From the NCBI GenBank assembly GCA_014804285.1, contig JAAVAA010000006.1, forward strand, positions 147,569 to 161,145: a stretch of 13,577 nucleotides of DNA, in the 5' to 3' direction. The DNA is from Lachnospiraceae bacterium. GTDB lineage: Bacteria > Bacillota > Clostridia > Lachnospirales > Lachnospiraceae. The notes beneath the pieces were generated by a model. The model did no database searches, was not told where the DNA came from, and saw only the letters and a program-made list of their open reading frames with translations. The position numbers were made by a program, and so were the translations under genes. Below, piece after piece: positions 1 to 6,707 of the stretch (positions within the stretch are counted from its first letter, which is position 1; each line of letters starts with the position of its first letter).

Positions 1-347
1 CTATCTTCCGCCTCCGTCATCGGTCTGGAAAGATACCCACTATCATACTGAATAACATTTTCATATATTTCAATAATATCCTCATCAGGTATGTTTCTCA
101 GTTTTTCCATATGGCTTATGTATGCTCTTACGGAAAGAAAAGTACTTCCTGATAATACAAAGGCTACACCGAAAATAATGGCTGCTTTTGAGATAGCACT
201 TAACTTTCTCCGCATAATAGGTTTATTTATGGACTTGTTTTTATCATTTTCTGCCTTTATCTGATCAATAGCATTCTGATAGCTTTTTAAAACCTTATCT
301 GATATCTGCACATTGTCACATACTTTCTTGTATTCATCTATTCTCAT
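1..347 (-). CDS. Membrane-anchored anti-sigma-like protein, 5' part (cut by window edge)
   Basis: The reading frame starts at an ATG preceded by AGGAGGA with 6 bases of spacing and runs open for 115 residues to the window edge, so the C-terminus is missing. Residues 1-41 are soluble and hydrophilic. Residues 42-48 are rich in Lys/Arg. A single hydrophobic span follows at about 50-73, and the remainder is hydrophilic and starts with Arg-Ala-Tyr. The basic residues before the span predict an N-in, C-out single-pass protein. It begins 15 bases after the stop of the ECF sigma gene, and its ribosome binding site lies in that gap. This is the usual position and topology of an anti-sigma factor, with the N-terminus holding sigma at the membrane (known for such pairs; DUF4179-type proteins are one common form). 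The anti-sigma role is inferred from position and topology. I recognise no specific motif. Confidence 0.7.
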   Translation of the reverse strand, partial: MRIDEYKKVCDNVQISDKVLKSYQNAIDQIKAENDKNKSINKPIMRRKLSAISKAAIIFGVAFVLSGSTFLSVRAYISHMEKLRNIPDEDIIEIYENVIQYDSGYLSRPMTEAED

Positions 348-362
348 AAATGCTCCTCCTAC

Positions 363-863
363 CTAATCAACCCGGCTTTCATTAAGAAGTTGTTCCAGTT
401 GTTTTCGCCCTCTTGCCATTCTGCTTCGTATAGTCGCCTCTCTTATATGCAGCATTCCTGCAATTTCTTTTGTAGAGAAGCCATCCACATAATATAGCTC
501 CATAACGACACGATACTTCTCATTTAAACCATTAAGCACCTCTTTCCATTCATTGGTGAAATAATTATCCTCATGTGCTATTTCCGGAATGTCCTCAACA
601 TAAATAATTTTCTTTCTCTTTCTCAAAATATCGTTGCACTGATTGATTAAGATCCTGGTAAGCCAAGTTTCAAAATATTTATTATTCCTCACCTGTCCAA
701 TTTTCTGCCAACACTTAAGGACTGTTTCCTGTATTGCATCTGCTGCATCTTCCTCATTTTGAAGCATAGAAATCGCTATGCGGTACATTTTTTGTAGCTG
801 CGTTCGCATCAGCCTGTCAAATGCATCCGGATCCTTATTTTTTGCTTTTTCAATAAGACTCAT
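363..863 (-). CDS. ECF-type RNA polymerase sigma factor (sigma-70 family)
   Basis: A 166-residue protein with the two-domain layout of extracytoplasmic-function sigma factors. Region 2 spans about residues 13-84, with the typical DAADAIQETVLKCWQKI helix (promoter -10 recognition and core RNA polymerase binding). A short linker follows, then region 4 at about 108-160, with helix-turn-helix residues GFSTKEIAGMLHIREATIRSR for -35 binding. The length is normal for the family. The ATG has a GGGAGGG ribosome binding site 6 bases upstream. The likely anti-sigma gene follows in the same direction, so the pair probably forms a signal-responsive switch. I see no convincing sigma-A promoter upstream; autoregulation by the factor itself is possible but is inference. 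The regulon cannot be read from this window. Confidence 0.93.
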   Translation of the reverse strand: MSLIEKAKNKDPDAFDRLMRTQLQKMYRIAISMLQNEEDAADAIQETVLKCWQKIGQVRNNKYFETWLTRILINQCNDILRKRKKIIYVEDIPEIAHEDNYFTNEWKEVLNGLNEKYRVVMELYYVDGFSTKEIAGMLHIREATIRSRMARGRKQLEQLLNESRVD

Positions 864-1040
864 TACTTCCCTCCCTACTATTTCCGAATCGAGAATAGAC
901 TAAAATGCTAAATTCAATTCTATCATTTGTCTCTATATATTAGACTGATTACAAAACCCAAATGTGGCATAATTGAAATTTTCTTTTTTTCACCGGATGC
1001 TAATCCTTTTACTATAAAACATATTGTTGAACATAAAAGA

Positions 1041-1080
1041 GGCTCCCGAGATTTCTCTGGGAAGCTATGTATATTTTTTT
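1041..1080 (+). terminator. Imperfect hairpin with T-tract, candidate intrinsic terminator
   Basis: GGCTCCCGAGA at 1041-1051 can pair with TCTCTGGGAAGCT at 1054-1066, leaving one bulged T and one bulged A. A run of seven or more T follows from 1074. No complete plus-strand gene lies upstream inside the window (the sigma gene reads away on the minus strand). It therefore either ends a lost or unannotated plus transcript or acts in a leader of the DUF3892 gene. Apart from this hairpin and the dyad at 1086-1116, I see nothing in the 282-base gap 864-1145. Confidence 0.45.
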
Positions 1081-1085
1081 CTTTC

Positions 1086-1116
1086 TGATACAAAATATTA
1101 ATTGTATCACTATAAA
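1086..1116 (+). promoter_or_regulatory. Dyad TGATACAA-N8-TTGTATCA next to a TATAAA box
   Basis: TGATACAA at 1086-1093 and TTGTATCA at 1102-1109 are perfect inverted copies separated by 8 bases. A TATAAA box starts two bases later (1111-1116), about 30 bases before the DUF3892 start codon. The arrangement fits a repressor or activator site overlapping a promoter. No good -35 hexamer is seen at the right distance, so the promoter itself is weakly supported. Confidence 0.4.
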
Positions 1117-1145
1117 ATAAAAATACCATCAATAAGGAGAATTTC

Positions 1146-1451
1146 ATGATGAAAAACATAGATAAAGATACACTCACCGAAGCACTCGCAAGAAACACAC
1201 TCGATGATATCCCGCAGCCCAAAAGTGATGCAAAAGAAATTGTCGGTCTTGTCAAAAATGGCGGACGTATCAATGGATATCAGTTATCCGACGGCTCCAC
1301 CGTTTCAAAAGAAGAAGGCGTAGCCCTTGCTAAAAACGGGGAAATTAAAGATGTCGGCATTGCCCATAGAAAAGATACGGAATATTTGAAGTCACTTCCG
1401 GATGGTATTGAAAGCAATAACTTAGGAAACCTTCCTTCGATAACAGGTTAA
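1146..1451 (+). CDS. DUF3892 domain protein
   Basis: A 101-residue protein of unknown function. Residues about 30-96 match the DUF3892 pattern: an initial I-V-G-L-V-K-N-G-G turn, the YQLSDGSTVSKEEGVALAKN segment, then GEIKDVGIAHRKD and the ending YLKSLPDG...NNLGNLP. The first 29 residues are an acidic, helical leader. AAGGAGA lies at 1134-1140, giving 5 bases to the first ATG and 8 to the second at 1149; the second may be the one used. The protein has no signal peptide or membrane span and is probably cytoplasmic. The gene is monocistronic, bounded by a candidate operator upstream and a strong terminator downstream. It faces the opposite way to all other intact genes here. Domain assignment is confident; function is unknown. 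Confidence 0.88.
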   Translation: MMKNIDKDTLTEALARNTLDDIPQPKSDAKEIVGLVKNGGRINGYQLSDGSTVSKEEGVALAKNGEIKDVGIAHRKDTEYLKSLPDGIESNNLGNLPSITG

Positions 1452-1458
1452 AACCGAC

Positions 1459-1508
1459 AAAAAACAGGGTTTGGCAGTTCGATTTTAAACTGGTTAACCC
1501 TGTTTTTT
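1459..1508. terminator. Bidirectional intrinsic terminator
   Basis: AAAAAACAGGGTT on the left pairs with AACCCTGTTTTTT on the right, and CAGTT/AACTG adds an inner stem around a short loop. The A-run on the left and T-run on the right make it work in both directions. It ends the DUF3892 gene on the plus strand and the four-gene minus-strand run whose last stop codon is at 1555. Confidence 0.9.
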
Positions 1509-1554
1509 GAAGGATTCCGATTATTCTCCTACATGCAGAATTACTAAAGGAGCT

Positions 1555-2229
1555 TTATTTCCCGCAGAAAATTGTTTCGTTAAAAATAGTTTTGGCTTTT
1601 TCTGTTATCTTCCGGGCGCTCCTGATAAAAAACAGATAATAGAATATTCCAGCCCCTAATAACAGACCAGGCAGTAATGCTGATTTCGACTGAATATAGA
1701 AATAGAAAAAGAGATAAACTGACAAACAAAGCCACACCAGCCAAATTAGCCATGTCAGGGTAGTGCCATGCAGGATCAGTTCCACTTCCTTATTGCCATT
1801 ATACTTGTTTCTGCTTTTTACGTTCAATCTCCAGAAAGAATTTCCATTGCACAATGTGGTTAATTCCTCCATAACTTCTTGTTTTACAAAGGGTTCCTCC
1901 GCATTAAATCTTTGTAAAGGACATAACAACGGGACACTTTCTTTCATTTTCTGATGTATATAGATATTGACACTATCATCATATCTACGAATCAACTGTC
2001 TAAAATCCTTCTCTTTCCACGAAAGCTCTTTAACTGAAAAGTGAGTGCCATCCTCATAACAAAACTCTAATTCGTAATAATACACTACTACAAAGCCGGG
2101 TCTTGCCCTCCTCCGTTCACACTCCAAGTATACAGCTATCAGTCCCTCTGTTGGAATCTGGTAGGAACCGCCTGTCATAAATGATTCCAGCGTAATCATG
2201 CTGACCCCTAATCCCGAATTCTTTTCCAT
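1555..2229 (-). CDS. Hypothetical protein with two C-terminal membrane spans
   Basis: A protein of 224 residues that I do not recognise. Residues 1-150 are soluble, rich in Tyr, Glu and Lys, with alternating beta-like segments (for example around 30-57). Two hydrophobic spans lie at about 156-178 and 184-204, joined by a very short turn, and a basic tail follows. This predicts a hairpin anchor with the large N-terminal part and the tail on the same, probably cytoplasmic, side. The first ATG has only a distant GGGAG. A second ATG at codon 11 (base 2199) has AGGGG 5 bases upstream and may be the real start. It is the last gene of the run that begins at 5462, 42 bases after the E2-like gene, and is followed by a strong terminator, so co-transcription is likely. 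A role with the upstream enzymes is inference from position only. Confidence 0.75.
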   Translation of the reverse strand: MEKNSGLGVSMITLESFMTGGSYQIPTEGLIAVYLECERRRARPGFVVVYYYELEFCYEDGTHFSVKELSWKEKDFRQLIRRYDDSVNIYIHQKMKESVPLLCPLQRFNAEEPFVKQEVMEELTTLCNGNSFWRLNVKSRNKYNGNKEVELILHGTTLTWLIWLVWLCLSVYLFFYFYIQSKSALLPGLLLGAGIFYYLFFIRSARKITEKAKTIFNETIFCGK

Positions 2230-2271
2230 AAATCAATTCAAACTCCCAAAAATCCCTTGTTTTCTGCACTT

Positions 2272-3156
2272 TCAATGATATTCAAAACCGCTGCTTTCAC
2301 CCAACGGTTTTTCCAACAACTCTGGATTTGTAAAAATATGCTTTATCAGCTTCAGGCTGCGTGCAAAATAAAATCCGTCTGCAATGCGTTCATCAAGCGT
2401 CGCACCAACATCAACAACATCACGGATTTCTTTATGCCCATCCGGCATCAGCATTTCTTCCTTATGCAGCGTTCCGATGGTGATCATGATGCTGTTCGTA
2501 CCATAATTATTCAGATGATGATACACTGCCGGACATTTGATGCTGCCCAGATTGCTGCACAATATCGTTGTGTAGTTTGGGTCACCTTCCGTGAGAAAGT
2601 CAGGATTTAACCCCCAGAAATCCAGCCACCTAATAATACGGATAATCAACATCAACAGCGGCCTCGGTATTTTAGCAAAGGAGTCCAGAAGCGCATCCAC
2701 TCCTCCGGTGGAATGCTCACTTTTTCGTGTTTCCTCTACATCACCTACAATCTTACGGCTGATCTCATTTACAGTGTCAGTATCCTTGGGAACCAACACC
2801 ATAAGCGATTCTTCGCCAGAATCTGAAAATCTGCGTTTGCAGACAAAACTCAGACTAATCTCATTTCGCTCGTATATCCGATGCCCCTGAATAAAGCGGT
2901 TCATCAAAGGACGCTCTCTTACCATCCGGGCCAGCCCAGTGATCGCGCAATGAAATAAGGTAATCTTATAGTCAAGGTTTTCATTTTTCTTTTCTAAATA
3001 CCTTACTAACTCCGTAGCATCAATGACATCGTGCAGATATACCTCGTTGTCCGTGCGATTCGGCATCAGGTGAGCCATGACCGTTTGCAGGCCAGGTGTG
3101 TTTCTGACACGGCGGCCATCTTTTCGATCTCCCCACTTCCTTCTCTGCTTACCCAT
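2272..3156 (-). CDS. Stand-alone E2/CAT-fold acyltransferase-like protein lacking the catalytic His
   Basis: A protein of 294 residues matching the catalytic domain of 2-oxo-acid dehydrogenase E2 and chloramphenicol acetyltransferases, without the lipoyl or E1/E3-binding domains of a true E2. Family signatures include the SNLGSI strand near residue 201, followed by the ITIG strand, and a C-terminal DERIADGFYFARSLKLIKHI...NPELLE segment. In family members this last segment reads D-H-R-x-x-D-G, with His as general base. Here the His is replaced by Glu (residue 256), while Asp260 and Gly261 remain. Normal CoA acyltransfer is therefore doubtful: it may be a degenerate or regulatory subunit, or use different chemistry. 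The start at 3156 is preferred because AGGAG lies 9 bases upstream; an ATG at 3162 would leave only 3. The gene follows the acyl-CoA ligase by 63 bases, which suggests the ligase product as ligand (inference). Confidence 0.85.
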   Translation of the reverse strand: MGKQRRKWGDRKDGRRVRNTPGLQTVMAHLMPNRTDNEVYLHDVIDATELVRYLEKKNENLDYKITLFHCAITGLARMVRERPLMNRFIQGHRIYERNEISLSFVCKRRFSDSGEESLMVLVPKDTDTVNEISRKIVGDVEETRKSEHSTGGVDALLDSFAKIPRPLLMLIIRIIRWLDFWGLNPDFLTEGDPNYTTILCSNLGSIKCPAVYHHLNNYGTNSIMITIGTLHKEEMLMPDGHKEIRDVVDVGATLDERIADGFYFARSLKLIKHIFTNPELLEKPLGESSGFEYH

Positions 3157-3219
3157 AAACATTCTCTCCTTTCTCTAATGTTCTTTCGGTCGGAACATCT
3201 GCATCTATCTCGTACCATT

Positions 3220-4905
3220 TTAACTGCATTTTTTATTCCCTTCCTCCTCCAGAATTCGATAAGCCACTTTCCCTACAAGCGTTTTGGGAAGCTCATCCCT
3301 GAATTCAATTTCACGAGGCAAGGCATAACGGGCAATATGATTCTGCAAATAATCCATAATACGTTTTCGGCAGTCATCATCTGCCTTTATTCCATCCCGG
3401 AGCACTATGTAAGCTTTGACACGCTGCATCCGTTTTGGATCTTTTACACCAACCACACAGCTGTAGGACACATCAGGAAACGCATCGATCACATTTTCAA
3501 TCTGACCTGGATAAACATTATATCCGTTTGTAATAATTAACCGTTTCAGGCGCCGCACGTAATAAACATAGCCATCAGCATCCATGTAGCCAATATCTCC
3601 TGTATAGAGCCAGGTTTTGCCGTCACTCTGCTTTCGCAGCGTTTCCGCTGTTTCCTTTGGATTATTTAAATATCCCAGCATCAGTGTGGGGCCAGTCAAA
3701 ATGATCTCCCCTTCCTCGCCGCAAGGCACAACCCTGTCTGTTCCGGGTTTTACAATTCGGTAAACCGTATCAGGGAACGGCATTCCAATGCCGCCCTCTC
3801 TGTAACTGTCACGTGGAGTTAAGCAGCTTGCTGTTACACATTCTGTTAAACCATACCCCTCACGTACCTGAATATCAGCCTTATGTTCTTTCAAAAAGAC
3901 ATCTATTTTCTTTTTCAACTCTATAGAAAGGGAATCTCCGCCGCAAAACATACCGTGCAAAAAGCTCAGATCTGCTCCATCAAGTTCCGGAATGTGTAAA
4001 AGCGCTTCAAATATGGTGGGAACACCGGCAATAAAATTAGGCTTCTTTTTTAACAGCATTCTGGCATAGCTTTTATTATTAAAGTTTGGCATTAATATAC
4101 AGCATGCTCCATGAATCAATACCGTGTGCAAATTAATCCCCAGCCCAAAACCGTGAAAACAGGGCATACAGCTAAGCATTTTTAGTCCGGTGCGGAATTC
4201 CTCTCCGATGCTTTCTCTCGCTTGCATTGCGCAGGCATTGAAATTTAAATCTGACAGACAAATACCCTTAGGGATTCCAGTCGTGCCACCGCTGTAAAGA
4301 ATCACTGAGGTCTTCATTGGATCATACTGTGGTGCAGGAAGCGGAATATCCTCCTGACAGTTTTTTAAAAAGTCCTTCCATAAAATAGCATGATCTGTAT
4401 TGGGGAATTTCAGGTATTCCTTTCCTTTCCTTACAACGTAAGCTGTCTTTAAAAAAGGATTCAACTCTTCCTGAATACGTGCAACCAGTATTGTTACCGG
4501 CTGCTTTACTTCAAGAATAGCCTCCTCCACTTTTTCATAAAACATATCCAGAGTCAAAATTATCTTGCTCTCAGAGATATTCAAATAAAATGAAATCTCG
4601 CTGCGGGCCGACAGAGGATGGATCATATTCGCTACCGCACCAATACGGTTCAACGCATAAAAACAGTCCAATGCTTGTGGAACATTCGGCATGCACACGG
4701 TTACTGCATCACCATTTCTGATTCCCATCGCCCAAAATGCCCGTGCCGCCCGCTCAATACGTGATATAAACGCTTTATAAGTAGTTTTGCGGCCATAGAA
4801 TTCGTAAGCCGGTTCCTTGGGATATTGAGCAGCTATTCGACTCACCATTTGAAACATGGTAAGCTCTGGGTACTCTAAATGATTTTTTTGCTCATATTCA
4901 TCCAT
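3220..4905 (-). CDS. AMP-binding acyl-CoA ligase (FadD-like)
   Basis: A 561-residue adenylate-forming enzyme of the ANL superfamily, which activates a carboxylic acid with ATP to an acyl-AMP and then to an acyl-CoA. Core motifs appear in order: the phosphate loop YSGGTTGIPKG at 204-214, YGLTE at 351-355, YTGD at 434-437, the hinge and A8 region RRLKRLIITNGYNVYPGQIE at 451-470, and the C-terminal PKTLVGK with the catalytic Lys at about 546. Length and motif spacing are normal, and there is no signal peptide or carrier domain. AAGGAG lies 11 bases before the ATG, and no better start is seen. It is the second gene of the run, 59 bases after the hydrolase-like gene and ahead of the E2-like gene. 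Overall layout resembles medium- or long-chain fatty acyl-CoA ligases. The exact acid is unknown. Confidence 0.93.
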   Translation of the reverse strand: MDEYEQKNHLEYPELTMFQMVSRIAAQYPKEPAYEFYGRKTTYKAFISRIERAARAFWAMGIRNGDAVTVCMPNVPQALDCFYALNRIGAVANMIHPLSARSEISFYLNISESKIILTLDMFYEKVEEAILEVKQPVTILVARIQEELNPFLKTAYVVRKGKEYLKFPNTDHAILWKDFLKNCQEDIPLPAPQYDPMKTSVILYSGGTTGIPKGICLSDLNFNACAMQARESIGEEFRTGLKMLSCMPCFHGFGLGINLHTVLIHGACCILMPNFNNKSYARMLLKKKPNFIAGVPTIFEALLHIPELDGADLSFLHGMFCGGDSLSIELKKKIDVFLKEHKADIQVREGYGLTECVTASCLTPRDSYREGGIGMPFPDTVYRIVKPGTDRVVPCGEEGEIILTGPTLMLGYLNNPKETAETLRKQSDGKTWLYTGDIGYMDADGYVYYVRRLKRLIITNGYNVYPGQIENVIDAFPDVSYSCVVGVKDPKRMQRVKAYIVLRDGIKADDDCRKRIMDYLQNHIARYALPREIEFRDELPKTLVGKVAYRILEEEGNKKCS

Positions 4906-4964
4906 AAGAATCTTTTCTCCTTCACATACTTTATCTGTCCGATGTATTCAAAGGTTTCCGGAAC

Positions 4965-5462
4965 CTATCTCCTTATGTATCTCAACTGGCAGGTTTCCCC
5001 GCCTTTAGCGATGGTCTGCGGAAGATCCAGCTCTGCACCAAAGCAGGATCCGATTCCCCGATCACCACACATAGCATGATCACAAAGAATCGCAATTTCT
5101 TCATCACTGCATCCCTGCTTCTGCCATGCTTTTACAAGCGGGCAATAATGGAAATCAATATCCAAATGATCATCATCGCAACGGACAATCTTCATTTCAA
5201 ATACCTTTTGGGCAAAAAAGCCAAACAGCGCTTTCTTCAGTCCTTTTAATGAACTGCCCATGCCGCCCTTTTCTTTTAACAAGTTACCTTGGTATACACC
5301 GCATCTGCGAATAGCATCCGGTACATATTCCTCACGGGGAAGCCCTTTTTTGGCTGCTTCATCAGTCAAAAGATACATCCACAAAGCACGATGTTCCAGT
5401 TGCTCCCGGATTCCTACGATCAATGGATTTTTAATTTTCGGTTCATTTTTTACAATACTCAT
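4965..5462 (-). CDS. L-2-amino-thiazoline-4-carboxylic acid hydrolase family protein
   Basis: A 165-residue protein matching the ATC hydrolase family. The founding members open the thiazoline ring of L-2-amino-thiazoline-4-carboxylate on the way to L-cysteine. Most homologues, however, have no proven substrate. Family signatures are DIDFHYCPLVKAW at 101-113 and LCDHAMCGDRGIG at 126-138, with conserved Cys107, Cys127, Cys132 and Cys158 that could bind metal or act in catalysis. GTGAGGT sits 6 bases before the ATG. It is the first gene after a strong promoter, with a palindrome at the predicted transcription start. Its partners are an acyl-CoA ligase and an acyltransferase-like gene, which do not belong to the known ATC-to-cysteine route. 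A different role, for example on an acyl or heterocyclic substrate, is possible (inference). Confidence 0.85.
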   Translation of the reverse strand: MSIVKNEPKIKNPLIVGIREQLEHRALWMYLLTDEAAKKGLPREEYVPDAIRRCGVYQGNLLKEKGGMGSSLKGLKKALFGFFAQKVFEMKIVRCDDDHLDIDFHYCPLVKAWQKQGCSDEEIAILCDHAMCGDRGIGSCFGAELDLPQTIAKGGETCQLRYIRR

Positions 5463-5527
5463 ACGAATACCTCACTCCAAATTTTTGAAAGTCTTTTCAT
5501 ATTGTACCTCCATCTTGCATCAAATCA

Positions 5528-5539
5528 GTATCTGGATAC
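5528..5539. promoter_or_regulatory. Palindrome GTATC-TG-GATAC at the predicted transcription start
   Basis: Two inverted GTATC half-sites are separated by 2 bases. They lie about 8 to 19 bases downstream of the -10 box of the 5547-5575 promoter, that is, from about +1. A further half-site of the same core (TTGATAC, 5561-5567) lies in the promoter spacer. This placement fits a repressor site. No candidate regulator gene adjoins it. Confidence 0.45.
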
Positions 5540-5546
5540 CTACTAT

Positions 5547-5575
5547 AGTATATTTGCAATTTGATACTAAGTCAA
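5547..5575 (-). promoter_or_regulatory. Sigma-A promoter of the four-gene run
   Basis: On the minus strand, the -35 TTGACT (5570-5575) and -10 TATACT (5547-5552) are separated by 17 bases. Both hexamers match the consensus at five of six positions. The predicted start near 5540 leaves a leader of about 75 bases before the gene at 5462. Confidence 0.8.
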
Positions 5576-5664
5576 TGATTGAGGATATGGAAGCAGAGCA
5601 AAAAGCACGCACTACTTATGACAATATATTGCGTTTTGTAAAAGATGAACCGGAGGTATACTAG
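5575..5664 (+). pseudogene. Truncated CotJC/manganese-catalase-like fragment
   Basis: The plus strand encodes about 29 residues, beginning MIEDMEAEQKARTTYDNI and ending DEPEVY before a TAG stop. This matches the C-terminal-half helix of CotJC spore coat proteins and related manganese catalases, where E-A-E-Q-K-A-R-x-T-Y is conserved and the family normally continues into a D-x-x-R-F-L-R-x-R-E stretch. Both the N-terminal iron- or manganese-binding part and the rest of the C-terminus are absent. No ribosome binding site is seen. The left end coincides with the -35 box of the minus-strand promoter, so a deletion or insertion joined this remnant to the operon. Family assignment is from memory of the motif. 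Confidence 0.6.
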
Positions 5665-5694
5665 AATTATTTTTCTTTATCTTTAACTCAAACA

Positions 5695-5722
5695 GAGCGA
5701 ACGCACCAAAATGCATTCGCTC
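5695..5722. terminator. Hairpin, possible terminator
   Basis: GAGCGAACGC (5695-5704) pairs with GCATTCGCTC (5713-5722) with one mismatch and an 8-base loop. The minus-strand gene at 5777 reads toward it and the CotJC-like fragment reads toward it from the other side. Neither side has a strong T-tract, so termination efficiency is uncertain. Confidence 0.5.
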
Positions 5723-5776
5723 CTTAAATAAATCTTAAAATGATTTTCGATAGAAATGTGTCTTGATTTACGCTGT

Positions 5777-6328
5777 TTATGGTTTCATGGACAACAATTC
5801 CTTTTTTATCCGACCCATAGAATAATCATCGTAAGAAAACTCCGGTAGTATGCTGAACAGCTCCCTCTTTGCTTCCTTCAGCTTATCTTCCTGATTTTTT
5901 TCCTTATACAAATAGATTACCGTTCCTAAAATATCAAATCTGTCCTGTCTGGTGCCCTGCTCCACAGCGGCTTCCATATATCTATCAACGAAATCCAAAT
6001 TTCCCGCCCCTACAGCAGCCCTGATCAATTGCTTCCACAAGGTAAGATTATCTTTCGAATGGGGGAAGAGGATTTTCTGTGAGTAAACATCACTTTCCTG
6101 TATGGATAAAATACTCTCATAGTCCTGTAAAATAAGCAACATCTCAAAATATATCTGTAATGTTATGGCATTGGGACTAGCAGTGAAATTCTTCTCACAT
6201 ACTTCCCGTTCAGAACGTCCTTTCCCCAATGCAGCGCAAAGCTGTAACCTCTGCAGTCTCATGGGAAGATACCATGGCTCATCGGGGTTATCTTTGGTCT
6301 TTTCCACAAAGGAATCTACAATCTTCAA
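5777..6328 (-). CDS. C-terminal half of a split XRE-type regulator (helical repeat region)
   Basis: A predicted 183-residue all-helical protein with TPR-like character: repeated amphipathic helices with Trp/Leu/Arg patterns such as PWYLPMRLQRLQLC near residues 18-31 and TLWKQLIRAAVGAGNLDFVDRY near 95-116. The only available start is a TTG at 6328. An AAGG-containing segment about 10 bases upstream could serve as a ribosome binding site. The frame continues upstream as G-E-L-R-A before reaching a stop. The HTH gene ends at 6339 in the adjacent frame, and XRE proteins with a C-terminal helical ligand-binding region are common in this lineage. The two pieces therefore look like one gene of about 270 residues broken by a +1 shift, perhaps with some lost sequence. 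It could still be translated separately. Confidence 0.65.
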   Translation of the reverse strand: MKIVDSFVEKTKDNPDEPWYLPMRLQRLQLCAALGKGRSEREVCEKNFTASPNAITLQIYFEMLLILQDYESILSIQESDVYSQKILFPHSKDNLTLWKQLIRAAVGAGNLDFVDRYMEAAVEQGTRQDRFDILGTVIYLYKEKNQEDKLKEAKRELFSILPEFSYDDYSMGRIKKELLSMKP

Positions 6329-6338
6329 TGCCCTTAAT

Positions 6339-6590
6339 TCACCTTAAAACGGAATACTTCATCACCAGGTCTTCCGCCCGGCTTATGGATGTCTGTCCAA
6401 ACAGTTCATCAATACTGATACCAAAGAAAGACGCAATTTTCGGAAGCAACGAGATTTCCGGAGTTCCGCTGCCAACCTCCCATCTGGAAACAGTCTGAGG
6501 GGTCAGGTATAGATATTCTGCTAATTCCGTCTGTGTAATTTGTTTTTCTTTTCGCAGTGCGGCAATTTTTTCTCCAATTATGCAATTCAT
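6339..6590 (-). CDS. XRE-family helix-turn-helix regulator, N-terminal half (frameshifted)
   Basis: An 83-residue protein with a complete HTH_3/Cro-CI domain at residues 4-63: IGEKIAALRKEKQITQTELAEYL, TPQTVSRWEVGSGTPEISLLPKIASFFGISIDELFG. The Q-T-V-S-R-W recognition helix marks the DNA-binding face. Immediately after S-R-A-E-D-L-V-M-K-Y-S-V-L-R the frame hits TGA, while the next frame continues into the helical protein at 5777-6328. AGGAGGT lies 9 bases before the ATG, a strong ribosome binding site. Without the second half it may be a small DNA-binding protein with no sensor. The break may be a true mutation, a sequencing error, or less likely programmed. Confidence 0.85.
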   Translation of the reverse strand: MNCIIGEKIAALRKEKQITQTELAEYLYLTPQTVSRWEVGSGTPEISLLPKIASFFGISIDELFGQTSISRAEDLVMKYSVLR

Positions 6591-6625
6591 ATAAAAATAC
6601 CTCCTGTTTTATTTTGGCATTTTTA

Positions 6626-6655
6626 TTATACCTCCGTAGAGAACTCTTGCATAAC
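6626..6655 (-). promoter_or_regulatory. Candidate promoter of the XRE gene
   Basis: A perfect TATAAT -10 (minus strand, 6626-6631) lies about 35 bases before the start codon. The best -35 at 18-base spacing is TTATGC (6650-6655), which is weak. The spacer holds a small dyad, AGAG-TT-CTCT, that could be an autoregulatory site. Confidence 0.5.
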
Positions 6656-6707
6656 AAGTTTCCGTTGTAAAAAAATCAGATTTTAACATGATTGTTTGCC
6701 TCTTCTA

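Noticed and set aside
923..1273. Minus-strand open frame of 116 codons across the DUF3892 gene
   Set aside because: It overlaps a plus-strand gene with a clear domain and ribosome binding site. Its own start has none, and the product is low-complexity and Phe/Ser-rich.
2591..3540. Plus-strand open frames opposite the E2-like and ligase genes
   Set aside because: They lie antisense to genes with full family motifs, lack ribosome binding sites and show no protein family features.
4925..4965. AGGTTTCCGGAACCT near-palindrome between the hydrolase-like and ligase genes
   Set aside because: Short, with no T-tract and no promoter nearby. Likely chance or a minor mRNA hairpin, not a terminator.
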